Assembly (NCBI RefSeq): GCF_018882215.1
Contig: NZ_JACVOX010000001.1
Coordinates: 62,001-126,000 of the forward strand
Direction of reading: 5' to 3'
DNA length: 64,000 nt
DNA from: Polynucleobacter sp. AP-Kaivos-20-H2
GTDB taxonomy: Bacteria; Pseudomonadota; Gammaproteobacteria; Burkholderiales; Burkholderiaceae
Shown here: positions 1 to 11,009 of the stretch, one piece after another
How positions within the stretch are numbered: position 1 is the stretch's first letter
How the letters are laid out: each line of letters opens with the position of its first letter
Translations under genes and position numbers: made by a program
The notes under the pieces: model-generated
The model's database searches: none
Told to the model about the DNA's origin: nothing
Seen by the model: the letters and a program-made list of their open reading frames with translations, nothing else

Positions 1-2
1 CC

Positions 3-617
3 GGTAAATCCACTCTGTTTAACGCCCTAACCAAAGCGGGGACTTACGCCGCTGACCAGTTGTTTGCCACTCTAGATACCAACTCCAGAAAGGTCCATTT
101 GGAAGGCGTTGGTTCCATTGTGGTCTCTGACACGGTTGGATTTATCCGGGATTTGCCTCACCAGTTAGTAGAGGCTTTTAGAGCCACCTTGGATGAAACC
201 ATTGATGCCGACCTGATTTTGCATGTTATTGATGCCTGTAGCCCTGTGGCTAGGGAGCAAAAAGCGGAAGTTGAGGCAGTTTTGGAGGAAATCGGGGCAG
301 ATGATATCCCTCGTATCGAGGTTATGAATAAGATTGACCAGATGCCCCAAACCTTCACCCGTGGGGCTGTTTTAGAACGGGATGGGGAGGGTACTCCGAG
401 CCAGGTTTTCCTGTCGGCCAAGACGGGCTTGGGCCTTGATTTACTCCGTTCAGCCTTGGCCGAATGCTCCCAAATGACTGATAGAATAAGGGTCGAGCAC
501 AACCGTGCCAAGAAGCAATTGGCCCCGGATGAGTTTTTAGAGCCCTTACCCGAACGACCAGAAACTTCTGAATTTAATCCGATTGCCAAACGAAGCTATT
601 TTTCAAATGATGCGTAA
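3..617 (+). CDS. hflX: GTPase HflX, C-terminal part (5' end outside window)
   Basis: This is the C-terminal 204 residues of HflX, a ribosome-associated GTPase that splits 50S particles and rescues stalled ribosomes. The reading frame is open from base 3 and begins inside the P-loop (GKST), so the N-terminal HflX domain and the first part of the G domain lie to the left. Visible G-domain motifs are GKSTLFNAL (G1), a switch threonine in the LDTNSR region, DTVGF (G3), NKID (G4) and LSAKTG (G5). The stop overlaps the start of hflK by about 11 bases, so the two are co-translated. The order hflX-hflK-hflC is usual in proteobacteria. Identity is secure; only the truncation by the window edge is unusual. 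Confidence 0.95.
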   Translation, partial: GKSTLFNALTKAGTYAADQLFATLDTNSRKVHLEGVGSIVVSDTVGFIRDLPHQLVEAFRATLDETIDADLILHVIDACSPVAREQKAEVEAVLEEIGADDIPRIEVMNKIDQMPQTFTRGAVLERDGEGTPSQVFLSAKTGLGLDLLRSALAECSQMTDRIRVEHNRAKKQLAPDEFLEPLPERPETSEFNPIAKRSYFSNDA

Positions 618-2124
618 ATTTCTCGAACTGTTTTCGGTCAATGATCCAGGTTGGGGCAATAGCCACAATTCCGGTGGATCCAAAGATGCCAAAGATGGGC
701 AGGGAAATGAACAAGCTCCCAAAGCGGATCCAGAAACCAATAAACCAGTAGAAACTCAGCCAACGAATCCGCCAACGAATCAGCCAGTTAAGCCAGACGG
801 CCCGCCAGACTTAGACGAGCTATGGCGCGATTTCAACGACAGAATCGCCGGCATCTTTGGCGGCAAGAAAACCCCAGGCGCAACAGGCGGTCCTGCAAGT
901 AAGCCAACGAATAAACCAAACAGCACTGATATTCCTCCGCCTTCACAACGTGGAAATGGCGGTAAGGGTGGTGGCGGGATCAATACACCTAACTTTAATT
1001 TCACCAATCCATTTGGATCGAAAGCAAGCATTCTGGTTGCAGGTGCAATTGTCTTCTTTGTGTGGATTTGCAGTGGCTTCTTCATTATTCAAGAAGGGCA
1101 GGCTGGCGTTATTCTGACTTTTGGTAAATACGATTACACCGCTAAGCCTGGTATCAATTGGCACATGCCTTGGCCGATTCAATCTGAGGAGACTGTCAAT
1201 CTCTCAGGCGTTCGCTCGGTAGAGGTCGGTCGCCCTGTATTGATCAAGGCTACCAATCAAAAAGATTCCTCCATGCTCACAGAAGATGAGAACATCATCG
1301 ATGTGCGTTTTGCTGTGCAATATCGTCTCAAGGATCCTACGGATTATTTATTTAATAATCGTGATCCTGATACTGCAGTTGTGCAAGCGGCAGAAACTGC
1401 AGTGCGTGAGATTGTTGCCCGCAGCAAAATGGATACCGTGTTGTATGAGGGGCGCGAAAAGATTGGTATTGATTTAGCCAACTCAATTCAGAAGATTTTG
1501 GATAGCTACAAAACAGGCATATATGTGACCAGTGTGACTGTGCAAAACGTTCAACCGCCCGAACAAGTTCAAGCTGCGTTTGACGATGCAGTCAAAGCAG
1601 GTCAAGACCAAGAGCGCTTGAAGAGTGAAGGTCAGGCTTATGCCAATGACATTATTCCGCGCGCCAAAGGTACTGCAGCCCGTCTCATTCAGGAGGCGGA
1701 AGGCTATAAGGCTCGTGTAGTTGCTACTGCGGAGGGTGATGCCGCGCGCTTTAAACAAATTTTGGTGGAGTACGCAAAGGCACCACAAGTAACGCGTGAT
1801 CGTATGTATATCGACAGCATGCGTGAGATGTATAACAACGTGACCAAAATCTTGGTTGATACCACCAAGAGCAATAGCCTTTTATATCTCCCACTCGATA
1901 AGATCGTTGCACAGGTGAGTGCTGAAAGTGCTCAAGCGGCAAATACACAGACAAATCAGTCTGGTACCAACACTCCTACTGGTAGCGTGACAGTTGGTGG
2001 TGTCACTGGATTAAATACTCCAGCCCCAACTTCCAGTGCCGGTCCTGCAACCCCAGCGTCAGCTGTGAATAACTCTTCCGATAAACGTGATGGTCTCCGT
2101 AGTCGTGATCGGGAGTCTAGATAA
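607..2124 (+). CDS. hflK: FtsH protease modulator HflK
   Basis: HflK is an SPFH/band-7 membrane protein that forms, with HflC, the periplasm-facing HflKC cage around the FtsH protease and modulates membrane-protein turnover. I chose the ATG at 607 (protein begins MMRKFLELF). A TTG 24 bases upstream is in frame but lies deeper inside hflX. A proline/asparagine/glycine-rich cytoplasmic head of about 140 residues, containing the typical DLDELWRDF segment, precedes one membrane helix at about residues 141-162. The SPFH domain and a long helical region follow. The last 70 or so residues are a Ser/Thr/Ala-rich tail. The stop TAA shares one base with the hflC ATG, a tight translational coupling expected for a fixed-ratio heterocomplex. 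Confidence 0.94.
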   Translation: MMRKFLELFSVNDPGWGNSHNSGGSKDAKDGQGNEQAPKADPETNKPVETQPTNPPTNQPVKPDGPPDLDELWRDFNDRIAGIFGGKKTPGATGGPASKPTNKPNSTDIPPPSQRGNGGKGGGGINTPNFNFTNPFGSKASILVAGAIVFFVWICSGFFIIQEGQAGVILTFGKYDYTAKPGINWHMPWPIQSEETVNLSGVRSVEVGRPVLIKATNQKDSSMLTEDENIIDVRFAVQYRLKDPTDYLFNNRDPDTAVVQAAETAVREIVARSKMDTVLYEGREKIGIDLANSIQKILDSYKTGIYVTSVTVQNVQPPEQVQAAFDDAVKAGQDQERLKSEGQAYANDIIPRAKGTAARLIQEAEGYKARVVATAEGDAARFKQILVEYAKAPQVTRDRMYIDSMREMYNNVTKILVDTTKSNSLLYLPLDKIVAQVSAESAQAANTQTNQSGTNTPTGSVTVGGVTGLNTPAPTSSAGPATPASAVNNSSDKRDGLRSRDRESR

Positions 2125-2993
2125 TGAACGCCAATCGTTTAATCGCTGCAGGTATTGGCTTTATTGCGCTGATTTATGTTCTGTCTTCTAGTATTTTTGT
2201 CGTCGATCAACGTAAGTTCGCTGTAGTGTTCTCATTTGGACAGATTGTTCGCGTGATTGAGAAGCCGGGCATACAAATGAAGTTTCCAGCGCCATTTGAA
2301 AACGTGCGTTTCTTTGATCGCCGTATTTTGACAATCGATAATCCAGAAGCAGAGCGCTTCATTACTGCTGAGAAGAAAAATTTATTAGTAGATTCTTATG
2401 TGAAGTGGCGCATTGTTGATCCACGTAAGTTTTTTATTAGCTTCAAAGGCGATGAGCGCTTAGCTCAGGACCGCTTAACCCAATTAGTTCGTTCCGCCCT
2501 GAATGAAGAGTTTACGAAACGCACTGTGCGTGAGTTAATTTCTGATCAGCGTGAAGAGGTGATGCAGGGTATTCGTAAAAAAGTCGCTGATGATGCTGCT
2601 GATATAGGTGTAGAGATTGTGGATGTGCGCTTAAAGCGTGTTGACCTCTTGGCCGAAATTAGTGATTCTGTTTATCGCCGTATGGAAGCAGAGCGAAAGC
2701 GTGTAGCGAATGAGCTCCGCTCCACGGGTGCTGCAGAGTCCGACAAGATCCGTGCAAATGCAGAGCGTCAACGCGATACGATCTTGGCAGAAGCCTATCG
2801 CGATGCCCAAAAGATTAAAGGTGCTGGCGATGCTAAAGCAACAGCACTCTATGCAGAAGCATTTGGGCGCGATCCCCAGTTTGCTCAGTTCTATCAAAGC
2901 CTAGAAGCCTATAGAAGTTCTTTCAAAGACAAGAAGGACATTATGGTGGTTGAGCCGAATGGCGAGTTCTTCAAGTTCCTGCACAAAAAATAA
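2124..2993 (+). CDS. hflC: FtsH protease modulator HflC
   Basis: HflC is the partner of HflK in the HflKC complex that regulates FtsH. The 289-residue protein has one N-terminal membrane anchor (about residues 6-25) followed by an SPFH domain with the characteristic VDQRKFAVVFSFGQ segment. A charged, alanine-rich coiled region (residues about 190-240) precedes the C-terminus. The ATG overlaps the hflK stop by one base. Only 20 bases separate it from hisZ, so hflX-hflK-hflC-hisZ probably form one transcription unit. Length and motifs are normal for the family. Confidence 0.94.
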   Translation: MNANRLIAAGIGFIALIYVLSSSIFVVDQRKFAVVFSFGQIVRVIEKPGIQMKFPAPFENVRFFDRRILTIDNPEAERFITAEKKNLLVDSYVKWRIVDPRKFFISFKGDERLAQDRLTQLVRSALNEEFTKRTVRELISDQREEVMQGIRKKVADDAADIGVEIVDVRLKRVDLLAEISDSVYRRMEAERKRVANELRSTGAAESDKIRANAERQRDTILAEAYRDAQKIKGAGDAKATALYAEAFGRDPQFAQFYQSLEAYRSSFKDKKDIMVVEPNGEFFKFLHKK

Positions 2994-3013
2994 GAAAGCG
3001 AATAGTCCACATC

Positions 3014-4177
3014 ATGAATCGCTGGTTACTTCCTGAAGATATTGCAGACGTTTTGCCTGCGCAGGCTCGTAAAGTTGAGTCATTGCGTCGTGCCATTTTG
3101 GATTTGTATCAATCCTATGGCTATGAGTTAGTTGTGCCTCCGATTCTGGAGTTTTTAGACTCTCTGTTGACCGGAACTGGTTCTGATCTTAATCTGCAGA
3201 CCTTCAAATTAGTGGATCAACTCTCTGGCCGTACTTTAGGTCTGCGTGCTGATATAACGCCGCAAGTAGCCCGCATTGATGCACACCTCCTCAATCGTGA
3301 TGGCGTTACTCGTCTTTGCTATGCTGGATCTGTTGCGCACGCTCGCACACCAGTTGGGAGCTCAGCGCGCGAAGAGTTGCAGTTGGGCGCCGAGATTTAT
3401 GGTTGTGCGACTTGGGAAGCCGATCTAGAAGCCATTACCTTATTGCTCAAAACGCTTTCAGTTGCGGGTTTAAAGAAAGTCTATCTCGATTTATCACACG
3501 CGGGCATTTTGACAGGCATCTTAGATGGTCAGAACTTAGACAAAGAAACCATTGAGACTTTATATGGATTGTTGCAAAGTAAAGATCGTCCTCGCTTAAG
3601 TCAGTGGGCGGCGTGTTTACCTGCAAATGTTGCTAAAGCACTAATGGCCTTGACCGAGTTAAATGGCCCTTGCGCTGAAGTATTGGCAAAGGCTAAGAAG
3701 GACTTGCCTAAGCACGTAGCGATTGACCAAGCTGTGGCAGACCTGGAGCGTTTGGTTTTGGCTGCAGCGAAATTATCTGTCAACTTAGAGCTCAGTATTG
3801 ATTTGGCTGATCTTCGTGGTTACCAATATCACAGTGGTGTGATGTTTGCGGCTTATGTCGATCAATTGCCTCAGCCCATTGCCAGAGGTGGTCGTTACGA
3901 TCACGTAGGTCAGGCTTTTGGCCGTCCTCGTCCTGCAACTGGGTTCTCATTAGATCTTTTGACTCTAGCAAACTTGTCACCCATGAATGTGCGCAAGACG
4001 GCAATTATTGCACCTTGGATAGGGGATGCTGCCTTGAGTCAAGCCATTGCAACATTGCGCGAGTCTGGTGAGGTGGTTATTCAGGCTCCAGCTGGTATGA
4101 AATTAGAAGCTGCCGAATATGAATGTGACCGAGAGCTGGTGAAGCAAGGTAACTCTTGGGAAGTAAAGAAGAAGTAG
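3014..4177 (+). CDS. hisZ: ATP phosphoribosyltransferase regulatory subunit HisZ
   Basis: HisZ is a catalytically dead paralogue of histidyl-tRNA synthetase. It assembles with the short form of HisG to give the hetero-octameric first enzyme of histidine synthesis and confers histidine feedback control. The 387-residue protein begins with the class II synthetase-like segment (LPEDIADVLP) and carries the motif-2-like region around GLRADITPQVARI and a GGRYDHVG region near residue 295. It lacks the C-terminal anticodon-binding domain of true HisS. In betaproteobacteria this gene lies between hflC and purA, as here, away from the other his genes. Its presence predicts a short-form HisG elsewhere in the genome. 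Confidence 0.93.
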   Translation: MNRWLLPEDIADVLPAQARKVESLRRAILDLYQSYGYELVVPPILEFLDSLLTGTGSDLNLQTFKLVDQLSGRTLGLRADITPQVARIDAHLLNRDGVTRLCYAGSVAHARTPVGSSAREELQLGAEIYGCATWEADLEAITLLLKTLSVAGLKKVYLDLSHAGILTGILDGQNLDKETIETLYGLLQSKDRPRLSQWAACLPANVAKALMALTELNGPCAEVLAKAKKDLPKHVAIDQAVADLERLVLAAAKLSVNLELSIDLADLRGYQYHSGVMFAAYVDQLPQPIARGGRYDHVGQAFGRPRPATGFSLDLLTLANLSPMNVRKTAIIAPWIGDAALSQAIATLRESGEVVIQAPAGMKLEAAEYECDRELVKQGNSWEVKKK

Positions 4178-4234
4178 TAAAAAATTGAATTAATGCAGCG
4201 AATTAATAAAGTATCGAACAAATAAAGCAGTTAA

Positions 4235-5614
<1,380 letters not shown>

Positions 5615-5679
5615 TGGAAAATATTTAATCATTTATTAACCAAACCGATTTATTAACTTTTGCTTAAGAAGACATCAAC

Positions 5680-7896
5680 ATGACTGCGCGCACTACCTGC
5701 AATAGCCTCCAAGTGGCAACCCCCTTATATCGTTTTATCGAAGACAAAGTGCTTCCGGGCACTGGTATTAAGAGTGCCGATTTTTGGAAAGGCTTTGATG
5801 AAATCGTTAAAGACTTAACTCCAAAAAATGAGGCTTTGCTTGCAAAGCGTGATCGTCTGCAATTGGATTTGGACAAATGGCATAAAGCCAATCCAGGTCC
5901 AATCAAAGATATGCCTGCATATCGTCAGTATTTACAGGAAATTGGCTACATCGATGATGTACCCGCCAACATTTTGGCAACTACTCAGAATGTGGATGAT
6001 GAGCTCGCACTTCAAGCTGGCCCTCAGCTTGTTGTTCCGGTGCTCAATGCGCGCTATGCTTTAAATGCTGCTAACGCCCGCTGGGGATCTTTGTATGATG
6101 CTCTATATGGGACGGACGTTATTTCAGAAGAAGATGGCGCTGGTAAAGATGGGGCATACAACCCTATTCGTGGAGCAAAAGTAGTTGCCTATGCTCGACA
6201 GTTTTTAGATCAAGCAGCCCCTTTGGCCAAGGCCTTATACGGTGATGTTGTTGCGTATATCGTTGTCGACAATAAACTTTCAGTGAAGTTAAAAGATGGC
6301 GGCACCACTGGTTTAATTGACGAGAAACAGTTTGTTGGTTACCAAGGCGAAGCTTCTGCGCCATCCTCTATTTTGTTGCGCAATCACGGTATTCATATTG
6401 ATATCCAAATTGATAAGACTAAGACCATTGGCGCTTCTGATCCAGCGGGCGTGAATGATGTAGTTCTTGAGGCAGCGCTCTCAACGATTTTAGATTTAGA
6501 GGATTCGGTAGCAGTCGTTGATGGTGATGACAAAGTAGTGGCCTATGAAAACTGGTTAGGCATTCTCAAGGGTACTTTGGTTGAAGAAGTGAATAAGGGC
6601 GGCAAAACATTTACTCGTAAGCTCAATCCCGATCGTCAATATAAAGCTGGCATTGGTGCGACCAACGCAAAAGATGGCATTGTGACGCTGCATGGTCGTT
6701 CACTCTTGTTTCTGCGTAACGTTGGCCACTTGATGACTAATCCGGCCATCATTACTGGTGAAGGGAAGGAAATCTTTGAGGGTATCTTAGATGCAGTAGT
6801 AACCGTATTGATTGCTTTATACGACATTAATCGCCCAGCGACTCAGACTATTGGCAATACACGTAAAGGCTCTGTGTATATAGTTAAGCCCAAAATGCAC
6901 AGCGCAGAAGAAGTGGCGTTTGCTAGTGAGCTCTTCGGTCGTGTTGAGAAACTGCTTGGTTTGCCTGAGAACACTGTTAAGTTGGGCATCATGGATGAAG
7001 AGCGTCGCATGAGCGTCAACATCAAAGCGGCCATTGCTGCAGCTGGTGCTCGCGTTGCGTTTATTAATACTGGATTCTTGGATCGTACCGGTGATGAAAT
7101 GCATACCGGCATGCATGGTGGCGCAATGGTTCGCAAAGGCAGGATGAAGATTGCTAAATGGTTTGGAGCGTATGAGCGCCGTAACGTATTGGCAGGTTTA
7201 GATTGTGGTCTGCGTGGCCGTGCACAGATTGGTAAGGGCATGTGGCCTGCACCAGATCTCATGAAGGAAATGGTAGAGCAAAAAGGCGCACACCCTTTAG
7301 CTGGGGCGAATACCGCTTGGGTGCCATCGCCTACCGCTGCTACTTTGCATGCAATCCATTATCACCAGGTTGATGTTGCTAAGATCCAAGCGGATATGGA
7401 AATACTAGATACTCCCGCCGAATATGATGCCTTAACCGATGATCTCTTGACTGTTCCAATTGCACTATATCCTGATTGGACTAAAGAGGAGATTCGCGAA
7501 TCTCTTAATAATAATTGCCAAGGTATTTTGGGTTATGTGGTGCGCTGGATTGACCAGGGCGTTGGTTGCTCTAAGGTGCCTGATATCTATAACGTAGGTT
7601 TGATGGAAGATCGCGCAACATTGCGTATTTCTAGTCAGCATATTGCGAACTGGTTGTTGCACAAATACGTAACTAAAGCAGAAGTAGAAGAGGCTCTACA
7701 AAGAATGGCCACAATTGTTGATGCACAAAACTCTGGCGATCCTCTCTACAAGCCGATGATGCCTAACTACCAAGATTCTTATGCTTTTAAAGCAGCTAGC
7801 GATTTGATTTTCAAAGGTCTTGAGCAGCCTAACGGCTACACAGAGCCTTTGTTGCACGCATGGCGCTTAGAGGTAAAGAAGGCACACGCTAAGTAA
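5680..7896 (+). CDS. glcB: Malate synthase G
   Basis: GlcB condenses acetyl-CoA with glyoxylate to give malate in the cytoplasm. The 738-residue length is that of the large monomeric G isoform, not the 530-residue A isoform. Recognisable segments include [29 protein letters not shown] with the catalytic arginine, [13 protein letters not shown], and the C-terminal [18 protein letters not shown] region that carries the active-site Cys/Asp neighbourhood. An intrinsic terminator follows 22 bases after the stop. The gene is not next to glycolate oxidase genes here. With gcl-hyi-glxR about 11 kb downstream it gives the cell two fates for glyoxylate. Confidence 0.96.
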   Translation: MTARTTCNSLQVATPLYRFIEDKVLPGTGIKSADFWKGFDEIVKDLTPKNEALLAKRDRLQLDLDKWHKANPGPIKDMPAYRQYLQEIGYIDDVPANILATTQNVDDELALQAGPQLVVPVLNARYALNAANARWGSLYDALYGTDVISEEDGAGKDGAYNPIRGAKVVAYARQFLDQAAPLAKALYGDVVAYIVVDNKLSVKLKDGGTTGLIDEKQFVGYQGEASAPSSILLRNHGIHIDIQIDKTKTIGASDPAGVNDVVLEAALSTILDLEDSVAVVDGDDKVVAYENWLGILKGTLVEEVNKGGKTFTRKLNPDRQYKAGIGATNAKDGIVTLHGRSLLFLRNVGHLMTNPAIITGEGKEIFEGILDAVVTVLIALYDINRPATQTIGNTRKGSVYIVKPKMHSAEEVAFASELFGRVEKLLGLPENTVKLGIMDEERRMSVNIKAAIAAAGARVAFINTGFLDRTGDEMHTGMHGGAMVRKGRMKIAKWFGAYERRNVLAGLDCGLRGRAQIGKGMWPAPDLMKEMVEQKGAHPLAGANTAWVPSPTAATLHAIHYHQVDVAKIQADMEILDTPAEYDALTDDLLTVPIALYPDWTKEEIRESLNNNCQGILGYVVRWIDQGVGCSKVPDIYNVGLMEDRATLRISSQHIANWLLHKYVTKAEVEEALQRMATIVDAQNSGDPLYKPMMPNYQDSYAFKAASDLIFKGLEQPNGYTEPLLHAWRLEVKKAHAK

Positions 7897-7918
7897 TTTA
7901 GCCGACGCTTTAAGTAAG

Positions 7919-7951
7919 AATGGATTTGCCCATAAAGCAAATCCATTTTTT
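7919..7951 (+). terminator. Intrinsic terminator after glcB
   Basis: A perfect 9-bp stem (TGGATTTGC at 7921-7929, GCAAATCCA at 7937-7945), extended by two A-T pairs, encloses a 7-base loop and is followed by a T-rich run. It lies 22 bases after the glcB stop and separates glcB from the next small gene. Confidence 0.85.
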
Positions 7952-7966
7952 ATTGGGCACAGTCAA

Positions 7967-8455
7967 ATGTTTGGATTCCTAAACCCCTTCTCTAAATCGT
8001 CCCAGTTTCCATTTCAATTAAATGATGGCGGCAGGGAGGCGGCTGGCTTTAAAGGCGGCGCAGGAGATTGCGTTGTGAGATCAATTGCAATTGCTGCAAG
8101 CCTACCTTATATGCAGGTCTACGAAGATTTAAGACTGGCAAATGAGAGTTACGCCCAACTCAAAAATGATCGTCTTGCTAAAAGGCTCAATGCAAAAGGC
8201 GCATCACCCAGAAATGGTAATCACCGGAATGTATTTCATGATTACATTTTGGGTTTGGGTTTTGAATGGGTGCCCACCATGAAAGTAGGGGCGGGCTGTC
8301 GGGTTCATTTACGCCCCGAGGAACTTCCCAAGGCGGTACTGATTGCTAAAGTTTCCAAGCATCTCACTGCAATTATTGATGGCGTGATTCACGATACACA
8401 CGACCCATCCAGAGGTGGAAATCGCTGTGTCTATGGTTACTATATTAAGAGCTAG
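7967..8455 (+). CDS. Hypothetical protein with a papain-like (cysteine-peptidase-like) pattern
   Basis: I do not recognise this 162-residue protein as a named family. It has an early GDCVVRSIAIA segment (about residues 33-43) at the start of a predicted helix and a later KHLTAIIDGVIHDTHDPS segment (about residues 131-149). A Cys at a helix start, then His plus Asp/Asn in beta strands, is the Cys-His-Asp arrangement of papain-like folds. The short GDCxxRAI-type signature also occurs in small phage and plasmid proteins. No signal peptide is seen. The gene starts 16 bases after the glcB terminator and its end overlaps the convergent channel gene by 11 bases. Peptidase or amidase activity is inference only. 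Confidence 0.7.
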   Translation: MFGFLNPFSKSSQFPFQLNDGGREAAGFKGGAGDCVVRSIAIAASLPYMQVYEDLRLANESYAQLKNDRLAKRLNAKGASPRNGNHRNVFHDYILGLGFEWVPTMKVGAGCRVHLRPEELPKAVLIAKVSKHLTAIIDGVIHDTHDPSRGGNRCVYGYYIKS

Positions 8456-8960
8456 TGGGATCGCCCTGATGGTGTTTTAGATTCCAGGCAGCCTTATATG
8501 AGTTAGTCATTCCAATCATGCCCGAAGTGGTCCAGGCAATGTAGAACAATCCCGAGAAGGAAATAAAGAAGGCTAGACTTTTCCAGCCCATTGGTAGGAT
8601 GTCTGGAACAAATCCTACTGTGGTGTAGCAACTTCCCGCAAACATGAGAGCCTGTATGCCATCGTCAATTAATCCTATCTGCGTAATGTAAACCGCCCAG
8701 ATAACAATCTCTATCAGATGAATAATGGCAATGAAGAGAAATGATAGGTAGAAATGAAAAAATACCCAGTCATATTGTTTTTTCTTGAGGTTTTGATTGG
8801 TAAATTTCTCAAAACGCATGATGACAAAATTAATGCCACTGCCATGAAAAAATAGAATAATGATCAGGCCCGCTATTCCAAATAAAGTATCCCTAACTAG
8901 AGGGAGAAGAGGAATCCCCACCAGGGTTGATTGAGTTATAGCGTCAGGGGTGATTAGCAT
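8445..8960 (-). CDS. Two-helix potassium-channel-like (Ion_trans_2) membrane protein
   Basis: This 171-residue inner-membrane protein has helices at about residues 13-38 and 65-92, then a pore-loop-like segment AGSCYTTVGFVPD followed by a last helix (about residues 122-148). The TTVGF stretch resembles the potassium selectivity filter TVGYG, with Phe in place of Tyr and no second glycine. Selectivity for potassium is therefore uncertain. No RCK/TrkA nucleotide-binding domain or voltage sensor is present. The gene is convergent with the small hypothetical gene and divergent from the MFS transporter. The ion channel fold is likely; the ion and the gating signal are unknown. Confidence 0.72.
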   Translation of the reverse strand: MLITPDAITQSTLVGIPLLPLVRDTLFGIAGLIIILFFHGSGINFVIMRFEKFTNQNLKKKQYDWVFFHFYLSFLFIAIIHLIEIVIWAVYITQIGLIDDGIQALMFAGSCYTTVGFVPDILPMGWKSLAFFISFSGLFYIAWTTSGMIGMTNSYKAAWNLKHHQGDPTSS

Positions 8961-9078
8961 AAATTTATTGAGATATTAATCAAGTTCAGATCAGCAAATA
9001 TTCTTACCAGGGTTGATAATGGTATATCAAATAACCCAAGTAAAGTATCCCTTGAATAACGCCCTCCACACAGCTGAA

Positions 9079-10284
9079 ATGAAGAAGCAAGAACGCTTCT
9101 TTTTATTTTCATTGGCGGGTATTCAGTTCACCCACATCCTGGATTTCATGATCATGATGCCATTGGGCCCTGATTTCATTCGGGAGCTCAATATCAATAC
9201 GCATCAATTTGGTCTGCTGCTGTCTTCTTACACTTTTGCCGCTGCGATCGCAGGTGTATTTGCCACCTATTACATTGATCGATTTGAGCGGAGGCAGTTG
9301 CTTCTGCGTTTGTATGTTTGCTTCATTATTGCAACGATAGCTTGTGGGTTTGCTCCAAACTATCACATGCTATTTATCGCCCGTGCATGCGCAGGTGCCT
9401 TTGGAGGCATTCTAGGATCTTTGGTACAGACGATTGTGGCTGATAGCATTCCTTTTGAGCGCAGAGGCAAGGCACTGGGTACCGTCATGGCTGCTTTCTC
9501 AGTTTCAACCGTTGCAGGCGTGCCTTTGAGTTTGTTCTTGGCCAACCACATTAGCTTTTTAGGCTGGCGCGCTCCGTTTATGTTTATTGGACTCATCTCC
9601 ATATTGATTCTATTGATTGGATATCGCTATATCCCTAAAATTTCTGGACATTTGCATCACGTCCAGGAGGGTAGTCGCTTCAAGCAAATCTACGAAGTCT
9701 TTGTTGCCCATCGTCATTTACGCGCCTTTCTGTTTGTGGGGCTAATTATGCTGACTGGATTTACTGTCATTCCTTATATTGCCCTCTATCTCACCGCTAA
9801 CGTTGGGATCGAAAATTCCTACATTTCCCTGATCTATCTTTGTGGTGGTTTGGCGACTTTGATGAGCTCTAGATTTATTGGACACATCGCGGATAAATAT
9901 GGCAAGGTCAAAGTATTTCGCATACTAGCGATCATTAGTTTGATACCGATCCTAGTAACAACCAATTTAATACCGGTTCCTTTATGGGTGGTACTTGTTA
10001 ATCAGACCGCCTTCTTTGTCTTGATTTCTGGCCGAATGATTCCGGCCATGGCTATTGTGAGCCAAATGGTAGAGCCCAAAATTCGGGGAACCTTTATGAG
10101 CTTAATTGGCTCAGTTCAGATGTTAGCTTCCGGCATAGCATCAGTAGTAGCAGGCCTGGTGGTCACAATTACAACTAATGGCAGGATGGAGCATTACAAC
10201 CTAGTTGGTTATGGGGCTGCCGTTTGTGGCTTGCTCACTTTTTGGGTTGTGGGATATATTCATTCGGATACGAAAAAAGCGTAA
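9079..10284 (+). CDS. MFS transporter, sugar/drug efflux permease type
   Basis: This is a major facilitator superfamily permease of about 401 residues with some 12 predicted membrane helices. The start is uncertain: I prefer the ATG at 9079 (MKKQERFF), directly before the first helix, but in-frame ATG 9019 and TTG 9013 also exist. The first helix holds HILDFMIMMPLGP, and the loop between helices 2 and 3 has DRFERRQLL, the MFS A-motif region. This helix-1 pattern is common in AraJ/YdhP-like efflux permeases. The substrate cannot be read from sequence. The gene stands alone between the divergent channel gene and the dienelactone hydrolase, 33 bases downstream. Confidence 0.82.
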   Translation: MKKQERFFLFSLAGIQFTHILDFMIMMPLGPDFIRELNINTHQFGLLLSSYTFAAAIAGVFATYYIDRFERRQLLLRLYVCFIIATIACGFAPNYHMLFIARACAGAFGGILGSLVQTIVADSIPFERRGKALGTVMAAFSVSTVAGVPLSLFLANHISFLGWRAPFMFIGLISILILLIGYRYIPKISGHLHHVQEGSRFKQIYEVFVAHRHLRAFLFVGLIMLTGFTVIPYIALYLTANVGIENSYISLIYLCGGLATLMSSRFIGHIADKYGKVKVFRILAIISLIPILVTTNLIPVPLWVVLVNQTAFFVLISGRMIPAMAIVSQMVEPKIRGTFMSLIGSVQMLASGIASVVAGLVVTITTNGRMEHYNLVGYGAAVCGLLTFWVVGYIHSDTKKA

Positions 10285-10317
10285 GAACTAAAGAACTAAA
10301 GAACATAAGGAGACCTC

Positions 10318-11004
10318 ATGATTGAATTTAAAAGACCCGATGGACAGAAGGTAAAGGGTTACTTGGCTGAGCCAGTGGATAAATCAACTGCTCCTGGCGT
10401 GGTCGTTATTCAGGAGTGGTGGGGTCTTGATGATGAGGTGAAGGCGGTTGCTGATCGTCTTGCTAAAGCAGGGTATCGCGCATTAGTTCCGGATTTATAT
10501 CGTGGCAAGTTGGCGATTGAAGCTAATGAAGCTGAGCATTTAATGGGTGACCTGAACTTTGGTGATGCGGCTGGTCAAGATATTCGAGGCGCAGTTCAGT
10601 ACTTAAAAGCTACTGGTAGCGCAAAGGTAGCAGTAACCGGATTTTGTATGGGTGGTGCGCTGACCATTTTGGCTGCTTGCAATGTGCCGGAGCTCGATGC
10701 CTCTATAGTTTGGTACGGCAATCCTCCTTTGGAATATGTTAATGCGGATGCCATTAGCAAGCCGATGTTAGGCCACTGGGCTATGCATGATGAGTTCTTC
10801 CCAATTGCTGGTGTTGACCAGTTAGAGCAAAAGCTAAAACAAGCAGGCGTGGATTATGAATTTCACCGCTACGATACAAAGCATGCCTTTGCAAACCCTA
10901 AATCGGATGCACGCGGTTTGGCTCCGCTAAAGTACAACGCTGAAGCAGCGAAGCTGGCCTGGGAGCGTACGCTCAATTTTCTACAAAAAAATATTAATAG
11001 CTAG
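10318..11004 (+). CDS. Dienelactone hydrolase family protein
   Basis: This 228-residue cytoplasmic alpha/beta hydrolase belongs to the family of carboxymethylenebutenolidase, which opens dienelactones in aromatic degradation. The Cys-Asp-His triad is visible: nucleophile Cys in GFCMGGA (about residue 106), Asp in AMHDEFF, and His in DTKHAFAN. The oxyanion-side segment VVIQEWWGLDDEV near residue 35 is typical. A good ribosome-binding site (AAGGAG) lies 5-10 bases before the ATG. No other aromatic-degradation gene is adjacent, so its physiological substrate is unknown. Many members of this family are general housekeeping esterases. Confidence 0.88.
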   Translation: MIEFKRPDGQKVKGYLAEPVDKSTAPGVVVIQEWWGLDDEVKAVADRLAKAGYRALVPDLYRGKLAIEANEAEHLMGDLNFGDAAGQDIRGAVQYLKATGSAKVAVTGFCMGGALTILAACNVPELDASIVWYGNPPLEYVNADAISKPMLGHWAMHDEFFPIAGVDQLEQKLKQAGVDYEFHRYDTKHAFANPKSDARGLAPLKYNAEAAKLAWERTLNFLQKNINS

Positions 11005-11009
11005 GTCTT

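Noticed and set aside
158-589. Antisense frame of 143 codons inside hflX
   Set aside because: It lies wholly opposite the conserved HflX G domain and has no own motif.
583-606. TTG start of hflK eight codons upstream of the chosen ATG
   Set aside because: It lies deeper in hflX and has no better ribosome-binding site; ATG 607 gives the usual MMRKFLELF-like N-terminus.
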